Positions 52,562 to 61,489 of a stretch of 64,000 bases of DNA are shown here, in pieces. The stretch covers positions 1-64,000 of the forward strand of contig CANQIP010000002.1 in NCBI GenBank assembly GCA_947623955.1. The letters are read 5' to 3'. The notes below the pieces were generated by a model. It did not search any database. It was not told the origin of the DNA and saw nothing but the letters and a program-made list of their open reading frames with translations. Both the position numbers and the translations under genes were made by a program. Within the stretch, counting starts at the first letter, position 1. Each line of letters opens with the position of its first letter. Source of the DNA: an uncultured Clostridia bacterium. Lineage in GTDB: Bacteria > Bacillota > Clostridia > UBA1381.

Positions 52562-55180
52562 ATGAAAAAATTATTGATTTTGGACTCAAACAGTATACTG
52601 AACCGCGCGTTTTACGGCGTGCGATACTTATCTGCAAAAGACGGCACGCCGACTAACGCGGTGTACGGCTTTCTTAATATTCTGATTAAACTCATAACCG
52701 AGCAGCAGCCCGACTGCGTATGCGCGGCGTTCGACCTTAAAGCCCCGACGTTCCGTCATTTGCGTTACGACGGCTACAAGGCTCAGCGTAAGCCGATGCC
52801 TGATGATTTGGCGACGCAGATGCCGATTGCGAAGGATATACTGCGCGCGATGAACGTCACAATTCTCGAAAAAGAAGGTTACGAGGCGGACGACATTATA
52901 GGCACGGTGGCGCGTATTTGCGAGGAAAGCGGCGTAGAGTGCCTTATCGCCACGGGCGACAAGGACGATTTGCAGCTTGTGAGCGATAAAACGAAGGTTA
53001 TTCTGACCGTCTCAAAGCAGGGCTACAACGAGACGACCGTGTACGACGAGACTGCCGTTAAGGAGCGTTACCACGTCACGCCGACGGAGTTTATCGACGT
53101 TAAGGCGCTTATGGGCGACGCGTCGGACAATATTCCCGGTGTTAAGGGTATAGGCGAAAAGACGGCGATGAGTCTTATAGAAAGATTTCATTCGGTAGAG
53201 TATATATATGAAAATATTGACAATATAGGTCTAAAGGGCGCGGCGCTGCAGAAGATGAAGGACGGCAGGGATATGGCGTTTTTATCGAAGGAACTTGCGA
53301 CGATTGTGCGCGACGTGCCGATCGAACTCGATTTTGACGCGTGCGCGTGGAACGGTTACGGTAACGGCGCGGAACTTTACAATATCCTGCACGGTCTGGA
53401 TCTCAACAGCGTCATAAAGAAAATGAGCCTCACTCCACAAAGCGGCGCGGTCGTGACGGAGGAAGAGGATATTTTTGACGGTATGACGTTTGAGGTTATT
53501 GACGGCGCATCGTCGGTCGGCATTATCGGCAATGCGGCTGCGGTCGTGCTTGAAACGGACGGCGCGTGCGTTACGGCTATGGCTGCGGCGGCGGGTAAAA
53601 AGGCGTTCGTTATCGTGGGCGCGGATATTACGGACAAGGTCAAGCCGTTTCTGGAGAATGAAAATATAAAAAAAATCACGTTCGATATAAAAGAGGCTAT
53701 GGTTAGCCTTCACGGACGCGTGCGGATAAACGGTATCGCGGACGATACGGCGATAGGCGCGTATCTTGTAGACCCCGCGCGGAACAGGTATACAATAGAG
53801 TCGCTCGCCGAGGAATATTTCGGCACGGAGATAGAAAAGCCCGAGGCAAAGCAGCTGTCGCTGCTTGACGAGGACGACGCGGGACGCGAGGAGTATCTCG
53901 CGAAATGCGCCGTCGCGCTCGGCGCGCTCAACGAGCGTATCGCGAAGAAGATGGAGGAAAACGGTCAGACAAAGCTTTACAGAGATGTGGAGCTGCCGCT
54001 TGTCGAGGTACTCGCGCATCTTGAAATAAACGGTTTCCTCGTGGACGATAAGCAGCTGCGCGAGTTCGCCGCGTCGCTCGGCGCGCAGATCGACACGGTT
54101 ACAGCCATGATTTATGAAACGGCGGGCGAGACGTTCAATATAAATTCACCGAAACAACTCGGCGTTATACTGTATGAAAAGCTTGGTCTAAAGCCGGTGA
54201 AAAAGACGAGAACGGGCTACTCCACCAACGCGGACGCGCTCGAAAAGCTACACCACCCGATTATAGACATGATTTTGGAGTACCGCAGCCTGACAAAGCT
54301 GAAAAGCACGTACTGCGACGGTCTGGCGGCGGTCGTAAACCCCGAAACGCACCGTATACATTCGGTGTTCACGCAGACGGTGACGGTCACGGGCAGGCTT
54401 TCGTCGACCGAGCCGAATTTGCAGAATATCCCGACAAGGACGGCTCTCGGACGCGAGATACGCAAAATGTTTATCGCGAAGGACGGTTATGTGCTTGTGG
54501 ACGCGGACTACTCGCAGATAGAGCTTAGAGTGCTCGCACATATAGCGAACGACGAAACGATGATAAACGCGTTCAAAAATGGCGAGGACATTCACGCCGT
54601 TACAGCGTCGCAGGTGCTTGGTATACCTCTTGACGCAGTAACGAAGGAGCAGCGTTCGAGCGCGAAGGCGGTAAATTTCGGTATTGTGTACGGTATCGGC
54701 GAGTTCTCGCTCGCGCAGGATCTGCATATAAGCGTAAAAGAGGCGAAGGCGTATATAGACGGCTATCTCGAAAAGTACCACGGCGTGCGCAATTACATGA
54801 CGGAGATCAAGGAACGCGCGAAAAAGGACGGGTACGTTAAGACGATGATGAACCGCATACGGTATATTCCGGAGCTAAAGTCGCCGAATTACAATGTGCG
54901 CCAGTTCGGCGAGCGTGTCGCACTCAATACCCCCATTCAGGGCAGCGCGGCGGATATTATAAAGCTTGCGATGGTGCGCGTGGACAGGCGGCTCATAAGC
55001 GAGGGGTTAAGGTCGCGACTGATACTTCAGGTGCATGACGAACTTATCGTCGAGGCGCATAAGGACGAGGTGGACGAGGTTAAGCGTATATTGCTCGAAG
55101 AAATGCAGGGCGCTGCGGATATGCAAGTGCCGCTTAAGGCGGATATTTCCGTGGGGCATAGCTGGTATGATGCGAAATAA
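52562..55180 (+). CDS. polA: DNA polymerase I
   Basis: 872 residues from the ATG at 52562 (GAAAGGA upstream; an in-frame TTG 15 bp earlier lies within that site). The 5'-3' exonuclease domain (1-290) has MGDASDNIPGVKGIGEKTA. The middle 3'-5' exonuclease region lacks the DEDD acidic residues (VLETDGACVTAMA where FDTET is expected), as in Bacillus enzymes, so proofreading is probably absent. The polymerase domain shows DADYSQIELRVLAH, SSAKAVNFGIVYG and LQVHDELIVEA. Confidence 0.97.
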   Translation: MKKLLILDSNSILNRAFYGVRYLSAKDGTPTNAVYGFLNILIKLITEQQPDCVCAAFDLKAPTFRHLRYDGYKAQRKPMPDDLATQMPIAKDILRAMNVTILEKEGYEADDIIGTVARICEESGVECLIATGDKDDLQLVSDKTKVILTVSKQGYNETTVYDETAVKERYHVTPTEFIDVKALMGDASDNIPGVKGIGEKTAMSLIERFHSVEYIYENIDNIGLKGAALQKMKDGRDMAFLSKELATIVRDVPIELDFDACAWNGYGNGAELYNILHGLDLNSVIKKMSLTPQSGAVVTEEEDIFDGMTFEVIDGASSVGIIGNAAAVVLETDGACVTAMAAAAGKKAFVIVGADITDKVKPFLENENIKKITFDIKEAMVSLHGRVRINGIADDTAIGAYLVDPARNRYTIESLAEEYFGTEIEKPEAKQLSLLDEDDAGREEYLAKCAVALGALNERIAKKMEENGQTKLYRDVELPLVEVLAHLEINGFLVDDKQLREFAASLGAQIDTVTAMIYETAGETFNINSPKQLGVILYEKLGLKPVKKTRTGYSTNADALEKLHHPIIDMILEYRSLTKLKSTYCDGLAAVVNPETHRIHSVFTQTVTVTGRLSSTEPNLQNIPTRTALGREIRKMFIAKDGYVLVDADYSQIELRVLAHIANDETMINAFKNGEDIHAVTASQVLGIPLDAVTKEQRSSAKAVNFGIVYGIGEFSLAQDLHISVKEAKAYIDGYLEKYHGVRNYMTEIKERAKKDGYVKTMMNRIRYIPELKSPNYNVRQFGERVALNTPIQGSAADIIKLAMVRVDRRLISEGLRSRLILQVHDELIVEAHKDEVDEVKRILLEEMQGAADMQVPLKADISVGHSWYDAK

Positions 55181-55219
55181 ATTATGATTGGGCGGTGTGT
55201 AGTGTGGCACACATCGTGA

Positions 55220-55330
55220 GCCTCTCCTTGAGGAGAGGTGGCATCGCGAAGCGATGACGGAGAGGTGGCAACGGATTTTTAAAACCACCTCTCAGTCGCC
55301 TACGGCGACAGCTCCCCTCAAGGGGAGCCA
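55220..55330. repeat. MITE-like repeat, family A, copy 4
   Basis: GCCTCTCCTTGAGGAGAGG start, GCATCGCG/GCGATGAC and GTCGCCTACGGCGAC hairpins, CTCCCCTCAAGGGGAGCC end. Intact terminal palindrome, unlike the interrupted copy at 32025-32195. Confidence 0.8.
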
Positions 55331-55334
55331 TACG

Positions 55335-55357
55335 TAGGGGCGAACCGTGTTCGCCCG
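55335..55357. repeat. Family D REP-like palindrome
   Basis: GTAGGGGCGAACCGTGTTCGCCC between two larger repeats. Confidence 0.7.
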
Positions 55358-55362
55358 TAAAA

Positions 55363-55475
55363 ACCCCTCAGTCACTTCGTGACAGCTCCCCTAGTAGGGG
55401 AGCCATACGGCGTGCGCCGCATATCGCAAGCCTCCCCTACTAGGGGAGGTGACGCCGAAGGCGTCGGAGGGGTTT
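55363..55475. repeat. MITE-like repeat with half-elements in inverted order
   Basis: AACCCCTCAGTCACTTCGTGAC...CTCCCCTAGTAGGGGAGCC precedes GCCTCCCCTACTAGGGGAGGTGACGCC...GGAGGGGTTT. The two halves of the family are swapped relative to 33964-34069, as if two elements overlapped or recombined. Confidence 0.7.
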
Positions 55476-55536
55476 GTGCGCCGATTTACGATACGCCGTT
55501 AAATCACAATTTACCGTACAAGGAAAGGATATAACC

Positions 55537-56379
55537 ATGAAAAAAATACTCTTATTAACGACCGCGCTAATAATGCTCGCGTCATGCGGGGGTCAAACGG
55601 CGGAGGACAACGGTAAAATCGACGTTTACGCGTCGTTCTACCCCGTGTACGACTTTGCGCGGACGATAGGCGGCGACGACATCAACCTAAATGCCGTCGT
55701 GCGTTCCGGCGCGGAGCCGCACGGGTTTGAGCCAACGGCAGCCGACATTGCGAAAATAAGCAATGCGGACGTGTTCCTCTACCATGGCAACGGCACGGAC
55801 GCGTGGGCTGAAAAAATCGCGGAAACGCTCCCCGACAGCGTTATGAAGGTGCGGCTGTCGGACGCTGACGTAATCGCCAAGGGTGACGCGCACACGTGGC
55901 TCAGTCTGCAAAACGCGGAGGGTGAGCTTGATGCGGTGTGCAAGGCTCTTTCGGCAGCCGACAAAAACGATGAAAACGACGCGAAGTATTCTGACCGTCT
56001 GAACGATTACACGGCAAAGCTCGACGCACTCAAAGAGGAGTACGAGGCGGCAAAGCTTACGGCAGTGCCGCTCGCAGCGGCGCATGACGCTTACCGCGCG
56101 CTGTGCTATGAAACGGCTATGAATTATCTGCCGATAGACTCGGTTACAGGCGGCGACCCGTCGCCCGCGCAGCTTGCCGAGGTGGTAAAGAGTATAAAGG
56201 ATAAGGACGCGAAGTACGTTTTCTACGACCCTATCGACGGCGACAAACTGGCAAACAGCGCGGCGCGTGAGGCGGGCATTGAGACTGCCGAGCTTTACGC
56301 GTTTGAGGGCGACAACGAAAACCGCGACTACGAAACGGTCATGCGCTTTAACCTCGAACAGCTTAAAAAATCCAAATAA
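55537..56379 (+). CDS. Zinc/manganese ABC transporter substrate-binding lipoprotein
   Basis: 280 residues from the ATG at 55537 (AAGGAAAGG upstream). Lipobox MLASC. Cluster A-I binding protein: the metal histidines are in GAEPHGFEPTAADIAKI, DAHTWLS and AAHDAYRAL, the fourth ligand probably acidic near FEGDNE. A charged D/H-rich loop of the ZnuA type is largely missing. It is the likely partner of the permease/ATPase at 44.3-45.8 kb, 10 kb away on the other strand. Confidence 0.88.
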   Translation: MKKILLLTTALIMLASCGGQTAEDNGKIDVYASFYPVYDFARTIGGDDINLNAVVRSGAEPHGFEPTAADIAKISNADVFLYHGNGTDAWAEKIAETLPDSVMKVRLSDADVIAKGDAHTWLSLQNAEGELDAVCKALSAADKNDENDAKYSDRLNDYTAKLDALKEEYEAAKLTAVPLAAAHDAYRALCYETAMNYLPIDSVTGGDPSPAQLAEVVKSIKDKDAKYVFYDPIDGDKLANSAAREAGIETAELYAFEGDNENRDYETVMRFNLEQLKKSK

Positions 56380-56389
56380 ATTACATACA

Positions 56390-56421
56390 AAAAAACTCCG
56401 GCTTTATGCCGGAGTTTTTTT
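56390..56421. terminator. Bidirectional terminator between the metal-binding protein gene and rplQ
   Basis: ACTCCGGC/GCCGGAGT stem flanked by A and T runs, between convergent genes. Confidence 0.9.
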
Positions 56422-56425
56422 ATTA

Positions 56426-56770
56426 TTAGTCTACAAGCTCTAAGAGCGCCATGGGAGCGCTGTCGCCGCGGCGGGGTCCGAGCTTGTAAATTCTCGTGTA
56501 ACCGCCGTTTCTGTCAGCGTACTTGGGAGCAATTTCAGAGAAAACCTTTGTTACAACGTCCTCACTGGTGATGAACTCCAAAGCCTGACGGCGCGAGTGC
56601 AATGTATTCTTCTTACCGAGAGTAATCATCTTTTCAGCCAAACTCTGTGTTTCCTTGGCTCTCGTCTCGGTGGTTTCGATCCTACCGTTTTCGAGGAAAC
56701 TCGTTACGAGATTTCGTAACATAGCCTTTCTCTGGTCGGTAGGTCTGCCTAACTTTCTTGTTCCCGGCAT
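56426..56770 (-). CDS. rplQ: Ribosomal protein L17
   Basis: 114 residues. [40 protein letters not shown] is the L17 signature; [25 protein letters not shown] closes it. Last gene of the alpha-operon, 28 bp after rpoA. Confidence 0.97.
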   Translation of the reverse strand: MPGTRKLGRPTDQRKAMLRNLVTSFLENGRIETTETRAKETQSLAEKMITLGKKNTLHSRRQALEFITSEDVVTKVFSEIAPKYADRNGGYTRIYKLGPRRGDSAPMALLELVD

Positions 56771-56798
56771 AATTGTACCTCCTAATCAGTATCGGTTG

Positions 56799-57749
56799 TT
56801 AATCTTCCTCTTTCTTTAAGTAAAGACCTAAACCGTTCAATTTGTTTATGACTTCTTCAAGCGACTTTCTTCCGAGGTTTCTTACCTTCATCATGTCCTC
56901 CTCGGACTTGTTCGTAAGATCCTCGACCGTGTTGATACCTGCGCGCTTTAAGCAGTTGTACGAACGAACAGAAAGGTCGAGCTCCTCGATAGTCATTTCG
57001 AGAACCTTCTCCTTCTTGTTCTCCTCCTTCTCAACGATGATTTCGGCGTTCTTTGCATCGTCCGAAAGGTCAACGAAGAGCGAGAGAAGGTCGTTCATAA
57101 TCTTCGCGGCGAGCGATACAGCCTCGTCGGGCTTGATCGTACCGTTCGTCCACACCTCAACCGCCAATTCTTCTCTATCCGTGTATTGACCGACACGAGT
57201 ATTTTCAACCGTGTAGTTTACCTTTGTTACAGGAGTATAGATAGAATCCACGGGAATTACTCCGATAACTGGCTGCATGTCCTGCTTGTTTCTGTCCGCG
57301 CCGACATAGCCCCTGCCCTTTGAAAGAGTGATTTCCATGTAAAGATTTGCGTCATCGTTCAGCGTCGCGATGTGAAGGTCGGGATTGAATATCTCGACGT
57401 CATCGTCGCGCTTTATATCGCCCGCCTTTATTTCCTGCGCGCCCTTTGCCTCGATGTATACGGTTTTGGGAAGGTCGCCGTGTATTTTAAGGGCGAGTTT
57501 CTTTATGTTCAGAATAAGCTCCGTAACATCTTCCGTAACACCGGGGACGGTGGAAAACTCATGCTGCACGCCGTCAATCTTAACCGAGGTCGCAGCTGAG
57601 CCGGGCAATGAGGAAAGTAATATTCTCCGAAGAGAATTGCCGAGCGTCGTGCCGTAGCCGCGTTCAAGAGGCGATACCACGAATTTGCCGTATCTGCCGT
57701 CGTCGCTCATTTCAACGCATTCTATATTAGGCTTTTCCATTTCTATCAT
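56799..57749 (-). CDS. rpoA: RNA polymerase alpha subunit
   Basis: 316 residues. N-terminal assembly domain ([33 protein letters not shown]) and C-terminal DNA/UP-element-binding domain ([44 protein letters not shown]). GGAGGG precedes the ATG. Confidence 0.98.
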   Translation of the reverse strand: MIEMEKPNIECVEMSDDGRYGKFVVSPLERGYGTTLGNSLRRILLSSLPGSAATSVKIDGVQHEFSTVPGVTEDVTELILNIKKLALKIHGDLPKTVYIEAKGAQEIKAGDIKRDDDVEIFNPDLHIATLNDDANLYMEITLSKGRGYVGADRNKQDMQPVIGVIPVDSIYTPVTKVNYTVENTRVGQYTDREELAVEVWTNGTIKPDEAVSLAAKIMNDLLSLFVDLSDDAKNAEIIVEKEENKKEKVLEMTIEELDLSVRSYNCLKRAGINTVEDLTNKSEEDMMKVRNLGRKSLEEVINKLNGLGLYLKKEED

Positions 57750-57852
57750 TTAAGAACCCTCCTAATTTCAAATTTACATATTATATCCACTTACCGAGGG
57801 TACCGTTCCGCCCGTTCGCATTGCGCGAAGAAGGCGAAACAGTAATATGCTA

Positions 57853-58446
57853 TTACTTAGAATAAAGCTCGACAATACGCTGCTCTTCAACCTCATAGTC
57901 GATGTCGTCTCTCTCGGCGAGAGTTATAACCTTGCCTGTGAGAGTGTCCTTGTCCATCGAAAGCCACTTGGGGATTACTCTGTTGGCGTTGGTTTCAACG
58001 ATTTCCTTTATTCTCGCAGAGTTCTTGCTTTTCTCCTTTACGGCGATCACGTCGCCCGCCTTGACAAGGTACGAAGGAATATCAACCTTCTTGCCGTTTA
58101 CCGTGATGTGAGCGTGGTTAACGATCTGTCTTGCCTCGCGTCTCGTGTTCGCCAAACCTAATCTGTATACTACGTTGTCAAGTCTTGACTCCAGAATTTG
58201 AAGGAGCATTTCACCTGTTATGCCCTGTCTCTTTGTCGCCATTACATAGTACTTGCGGAACTGCTTTTCAAGCACACCGTATATAAACTTAACCTTCTGC
58301 TTTTCATTGAGCTGCAAGCCGTACTCGGACTGCTTTCTTCTCGTCTGCTTCGGGTTTCTGTTAGACTTCTTGTCTATACCCATTGTCGGCGGATTTATAC
58401 CCAATGTTCTGCATCTCTTTAAAACGGGTTGTTTATTAACTGCCAT
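57853..58446 (-). CDS. rpsD: Ribosomal protein S4
   Basis: 197 residues from the ATG at 58446, which has GGAGGA upstream; the frame stays open further but overlaps rpsK. Zinc cysteines are not present at the N-terminus (C-minus form). The S4 RNA-binding domain includes SRLDNVVYRLGLANTRREARQIVNHAHITVNGK. Confidence 0.97.
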   Translation of the reverse strand: MAVNKQPVLKRCRTLGINPPTMGIDKKSNRNPKQTRRKQSEYGLQLNEKQKVKFIYGVLEKQFRKYYVMATKRQGITGEMLLQILESRLDNVVYRLGLANTRREARQIVNHAHITVNGKKVDIPSYLVKAGDVIAVKEKSKNSARIKEIVETNANRVIPKWLSMDKDTLTGKVITLAERDDIDYEVEEQRIVELYSK

Positions 58447-58478
58447 TTTATTGTTTCCTCCTTCTACAATAATACCAA

Positions 58479-58877
58479 TCAGACTCTTCTGCGTTTCGGA
58501 GGTCTGCATCCGTTATGAGGAATGGGCGTTACGTCCTTGATCATCGTAACGTCGAGACCTGTCGCCTGCAGTGCTCTTATAGCCGCCTCGCGTCCCGCAC
58601 CGGGGCCCTTTACGTATACCTCAACTGTTTTCATGCCGTGCTCCATAGCAGCCTTTGCCGCTGTTTCGGCAGCGGTCTGCGCCGCGAACGGAGTACTCTT
58701 TCTCGAGCCGCGGAAACCTAAACCGCCTGCGCTCGCCCACGATATTGCGTTGCCCGCCGTATCGGTGATTGTGATTATTGTATTGTTAAAGGTTGAACTG
58801 ATATGAGCAGCGCCCTTTTCAACATTCTTTCTGTCACGACGTCTTGTTCTTGTCGTTCTCTTTGCTACCTTAGCCAT
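58479..58877 (-). CDS. rpsK: Ribosomal protein S11
   Basis: 132 residues. [44 protein letters not shown] and the C-terminal [15 protein letters not shown] are characteristic. Confidence 0.98.
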   Translation of the reverse strand: MAKVAKRTTRTRRRDRKNVEKGAAHISSTFNNTIITITDTAGNAISWASAGGLGFRGSRKSTPFAAQTAAETAAKAAMEHGMKTVEVYVKGPGAGREAAIRALQATGLDVTMIKDVTPIPHNGCRPPKRRRV

Positions 58878-58898
58878 TCGGTTAGTCCCTCCTTTATA

Positions 58899-59267
58899 TT
58901 ATTTCTTCTTGCCCGCGATCGTCCTTGCCGGACCCTTGCGGGTTCTCGCATTGTTCTTCGTGTTCTGTCCTCTTACCGGCAGACCCTTTCTGTGACGGAT
59001 ACCTCTGTAGCATCCGATTTCCATAAGGCGCTTAATGTCGAGCGCTACCTGACGGCGGAGATCACCCTCAACCGTGTACTCGGCGTCTATAACCTCACGG
59101 AGCTTACTTACGTCTGTTTCCGTTAAATCCTTAACTCTCGTGTCGGGATTTATGCCTGTCTTATCAAGGATTTTCTGAGAACTCTTAAGACCAATACCGT
59201 ATATATAGGTAAGACCAACTTCAACTCTCTTTTCTCTTGGTAAGTCAACACCTGCTATTCTTGCCAT
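58899..59267 (-). CDS. rpsM: Ribosomal protein S13
   Basis: 122 residues. [26 protein letters not shown] and [29 protein letters not shown] are diagnostic. A 150-bp gap without a gene separates it from rpmJ. Confidence 0.98.
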   Translation of the reverse strand: MARIAGVDLPREKRVEVGLTYIYGIGLKSSQKILDKTGINPDTRVKDLTETDVSKLREVIDAEYTVEGDLRRQVALDIKRLMEIGCYRGIRHRKGLPVRGQNTKNNARTRKGPARTIAGKKK

Positions 59268-59418
59268 ACTTTTCTACACCTCCATAAAAGATATCATCAA
59301 AAAATTTTTAGTGTTGCTATTAAAACCCGTTCAAGCTGTTTTGTTTCCCCTTGGCAAGTCGGTTCCGCAAAACCAGCCGCGCCTGAACAAGTCATAAACA
59401 AATTTGTGTGTATATGCG

Positions 59419-59532
59419 TTAACCTTGTTTTTGCTTGTGCTTAGGGTTTTCGCATATAATCATTATCTTGCCTTTTCTCTTAATTATCTTGCATTTTTCG
59501 CAAATCGGTTTAACCGACGGACGTACTTTCAT
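59419..59532 (-). CDS. rpmJ: Ribosomal protein L36
   Basis: 37 residues, [20 protein letters not shown] followed by 17 more ending KHKQKQG. The zinc-binding form: Cys11, Cys14, Cys27 and His32. GGAGG precedes the ATG. Too short for most gene callers' length thresholds but in the canonical position between infA and rpsM. Confidence 0.97.
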   Translation of the reverse strand: MKVRPSVKPICEKCKIIKRKGKIMIICENPKHKQKQG

Positions 59533-59546
59533 TTCCGTATACCTCC

Positions 59547-59765
59547 CTATTTACTTCTCCAGGTGATACGTCCTCTTGTGAGGTCATACGGGCTCATTTC
59601 GAGCGTAACCTTGTCACCCGGTAAAATCTTTATAAAGTTCATTCTGAGCTTGCCCGAAATGTGCGCCAGCACCTGATGTCCGTTTTCAAGCTCTACCTTA
59701 AACATTGCGTTAGGCAGGTTCTCAACAACCGTGCCTTCCAGTTCCAATACATCTTCCTTAGCCAA
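59547..59765 (-). CDS. infA: Translation initiation factor IF-1
   Basis: 72 residues, the exact family length, if translation begins at the TTG at 59765 (GGAGG 7 bp upstream); no ATG fits. [52 protein letters not shown] is standard IF-1 (OB fold). Between the KOW-protein gene and rpmJ. Confidence 0.95.
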   Translation of the reverse strand: MAKEDVLELEGTVVENLPNAMFKVELENGHQVLAHISGKLRMNFIKILPGDKVTLEMSPYDLTRGRITWRSK

Positions 59766-59781
59766 GTTATATCCTCCTACC

Positions 59782-60045
59782 TTAACTCTCGTCATACTCC
59801 GACAGCGCTTTACGCACCTCCGAATTTGTAACCTTGCCCGCCGTTTCAAGCTTGTTCTTTATAAACCCCGAAACGGTGCTGCTCGGCTGAAGGTGTTTCA
59901 GCTTTTTCTTTTTCGGGCGGTCTACCTTCCTCAGCTCCCCGTTCGCGAGGTAAGCGTAATCGCCCTCGCGCGAGATAACTATGAATAAATCGCCCTTATC
60001 CCGTCCGGCTATGGAACGGACTACCATTCCCGCAGAAACCTCCAT
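59782..60045 (-). CDS. KOW-domain RNA-binding protein
   Basis: 87 residues. N-terminal KOW motif ([50 protein letters not shown]), similar to L14e-type proteins found between map and infA in Clostridia, then a short helical tail. Ribosome-associated role inferred from position. Confidence 0.85.
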   Translation of the reverse strand: MEVSAGMVVRSIAGRDKGDLFIVISREGDYAYLANGELRKVDRPKKKKLKHLQPSSTVSGFIKNKLETAGKVTNSEVRKALSEYDES

Positions 60046-60055
60046 ACCATCACCC

Positions 60056-60802
60056 CTATAACGTCAATATTTCGTAACCGTCTTTGGTAATCAGTACGGT
60101 ATTTTCGTAATGCGCCGCCAGACTTCCGTCATCGGTGACAACCGTCCAGTCGTTGTCGAGCAAGGCAACCTCGTGGCTGCCGGCGGTTATCATCGGCTCT
60201 ATCGCGAGCGTCATACCCGCAGCAAGCTTTACGCCGTGACCCGCTTTGCCGAAATTCGGCACGTTCGGATCCTCGTGCAGCGACTGACCTATTCCGTGAC
60301 CCACAAGGTCGCGCACCACGCCGTAGCCGTAGCTTTCGGCGTATTCCTGTATCGCGTGCGACACGTCGCCGAGCCTTGCTCCGTGTTTCAGGAATTTCAA
60401 TCCCTCAAAAAAGCTTTGCTTGGTAACGTCTATAAGCTGCTGCGCCTCCGGTGAAATCTTACCGACCCCGAAAGTCCTTGCCATGTCGCTGTGCCAGCCG
60501 TCAAGCACCGCGCCCATGTCGATGCTTATAATGTCGCCTTCCTGAAGAACGACGTGCTTTGACGGTATTCCGTGGACGACCTCGTCGTTCACCGACGCGC
60601 ATATGCTGCCCGGGAAACCGTTGTAGTTGAGGAAATTCGGTCTCGCGCCCTTCGACACGATATAGTCATGCGCTATCTTGTCGAGGTACGCGGTCGAAAC
60701 GCCCGGCTTTACAGCCTTTTCTATGAGGTCAACCGCGCCCTTCGCAATCTTTGCCGATAAGCGCATTTTTTCAACCTGTTTGGCTGATTTTATGGTAATC
60801 AT
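60056..60802 (-). CDS. map: Methionine aminopeptidase
   Basis: 248 residues. Metal ligands: Asp in DMGAVLDGWHSDMARTF (two), His in GHGIGQSLHEDPN, Glu in LAIEPMI and Glu in LAAHYENTVLIT. The substrate His is in NDEVVHGIPS. Removes initiator methionine from nascent proteins. Confidence 0.98.
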   Translation of the reverse strand: MITIKSAKQVEKMRLSAKIAKGAVDLIEKAVKPGVSTAYLDKIAHDYIVSKGARPNFLNYNGFPGSICASVNDEVVHGIPSKHVVLQEGDIISIDMGAVLDGWHSDMARTFGVGKISPEAQQLIDVTKQSFFEGLKFLKHGARLGDVSHAIQEYAESYGYGVVRDLVGHGIGQSLHEDPNVPNFGKAGHGVKLAAGMTLAIEPMITAGSHEVALLDNDWTVVTDDGSLAAHYENTVLITKDGYEILTL

Positions 60803-60819
60803 ACCGACCGTCCCCTCAC

Positions 60820-61455
60820 TTATTCGATACCGAGAGCCGCGAAGACGTTCTTTGTCGTGTCCTCGACCTTATCGGCTCCCGACGCCGTTACAAGAAGTCC
60901 GGCTTTCGCGTAGTAGTCCTTTATCGGCTCCGTCTGTTCGTGGTAAACGTTCAGACGGTTCTTTATCGTTTCGGGGTTGTCGTCGGCGCGGCGGATAAGC
61001 TCGCCGCCGCACTTGTCGCACTTGCCCTCCACAGCGGGCTTATTGAAAAGCACACTGTACGGGGCGCCGCACTTTGAACACTCGCGTCTTGACGAAAGTC
61101 TCTCGACTATAACGTCGTCATCAACTTCAAGCGATAAAACCTTGTCGATTTTAACGCCCGACGCCGTGAGCGCCTCCGCCTGCGCGGTCGTGCGCGGAAA
61201 TCCGTCAAGGATAAAGCCCTTCTCGCAGTCGGGCTTTGCAAGTCTGTCCTTGACGATTGCCACGATTACGTCGTCGGGAACAAGCTTGCCCTCGTTGATA
61301 TAGCCCTCCGCAAGCTTGCCGACTTCCGTCTGTTCCTTGATAGCGTTTCTCAGCATAACTCCGGTTGAGATTGTGTCAATTCCCAGACGTTTCGATAAAA
61401 TCTCGCCCTGAGTGCCTTTGCCTGCTCCCGGAGGTCCCATCAGTACCAAATTCAT
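60820..61455 (-). CDS. adk: Adenylate kinase, zinc-binding type
   Basis: 211 residues. P-loop GPPGAGKGTQ, GFPRTTAQAEAL, and a LID with four cysteines (CSKCGAPYSVLFNKPAVEGKCDKC) that binds zinc as in Gram-positive Adk. Interconverts AMP, ADP and ATP. Confidence 0.98.
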   Translation of the reverse strand: MNLVLMGPPGAGKGTQGEILSKRLGIDTISTGVMLRNAIKEQTEVGKLAEGYINEGKLVPDDVIVAIVKDRLAKPDCEKGFILDGFPRTTAQAEALTASGVKIDKVLSLEVDDDVIVERLSSRRECSKCGAPYSVLFNKPAVEGKCDKCGGELIRRADDNPETIKNRLNVYHEQTEPIKDYYAKAGLLVTASGADKVEDTTKNVFAALGIE

Positions 61456-61489
61456 AACCTGTTCCCGCCTTTCTACAGTTTATTGTTTC

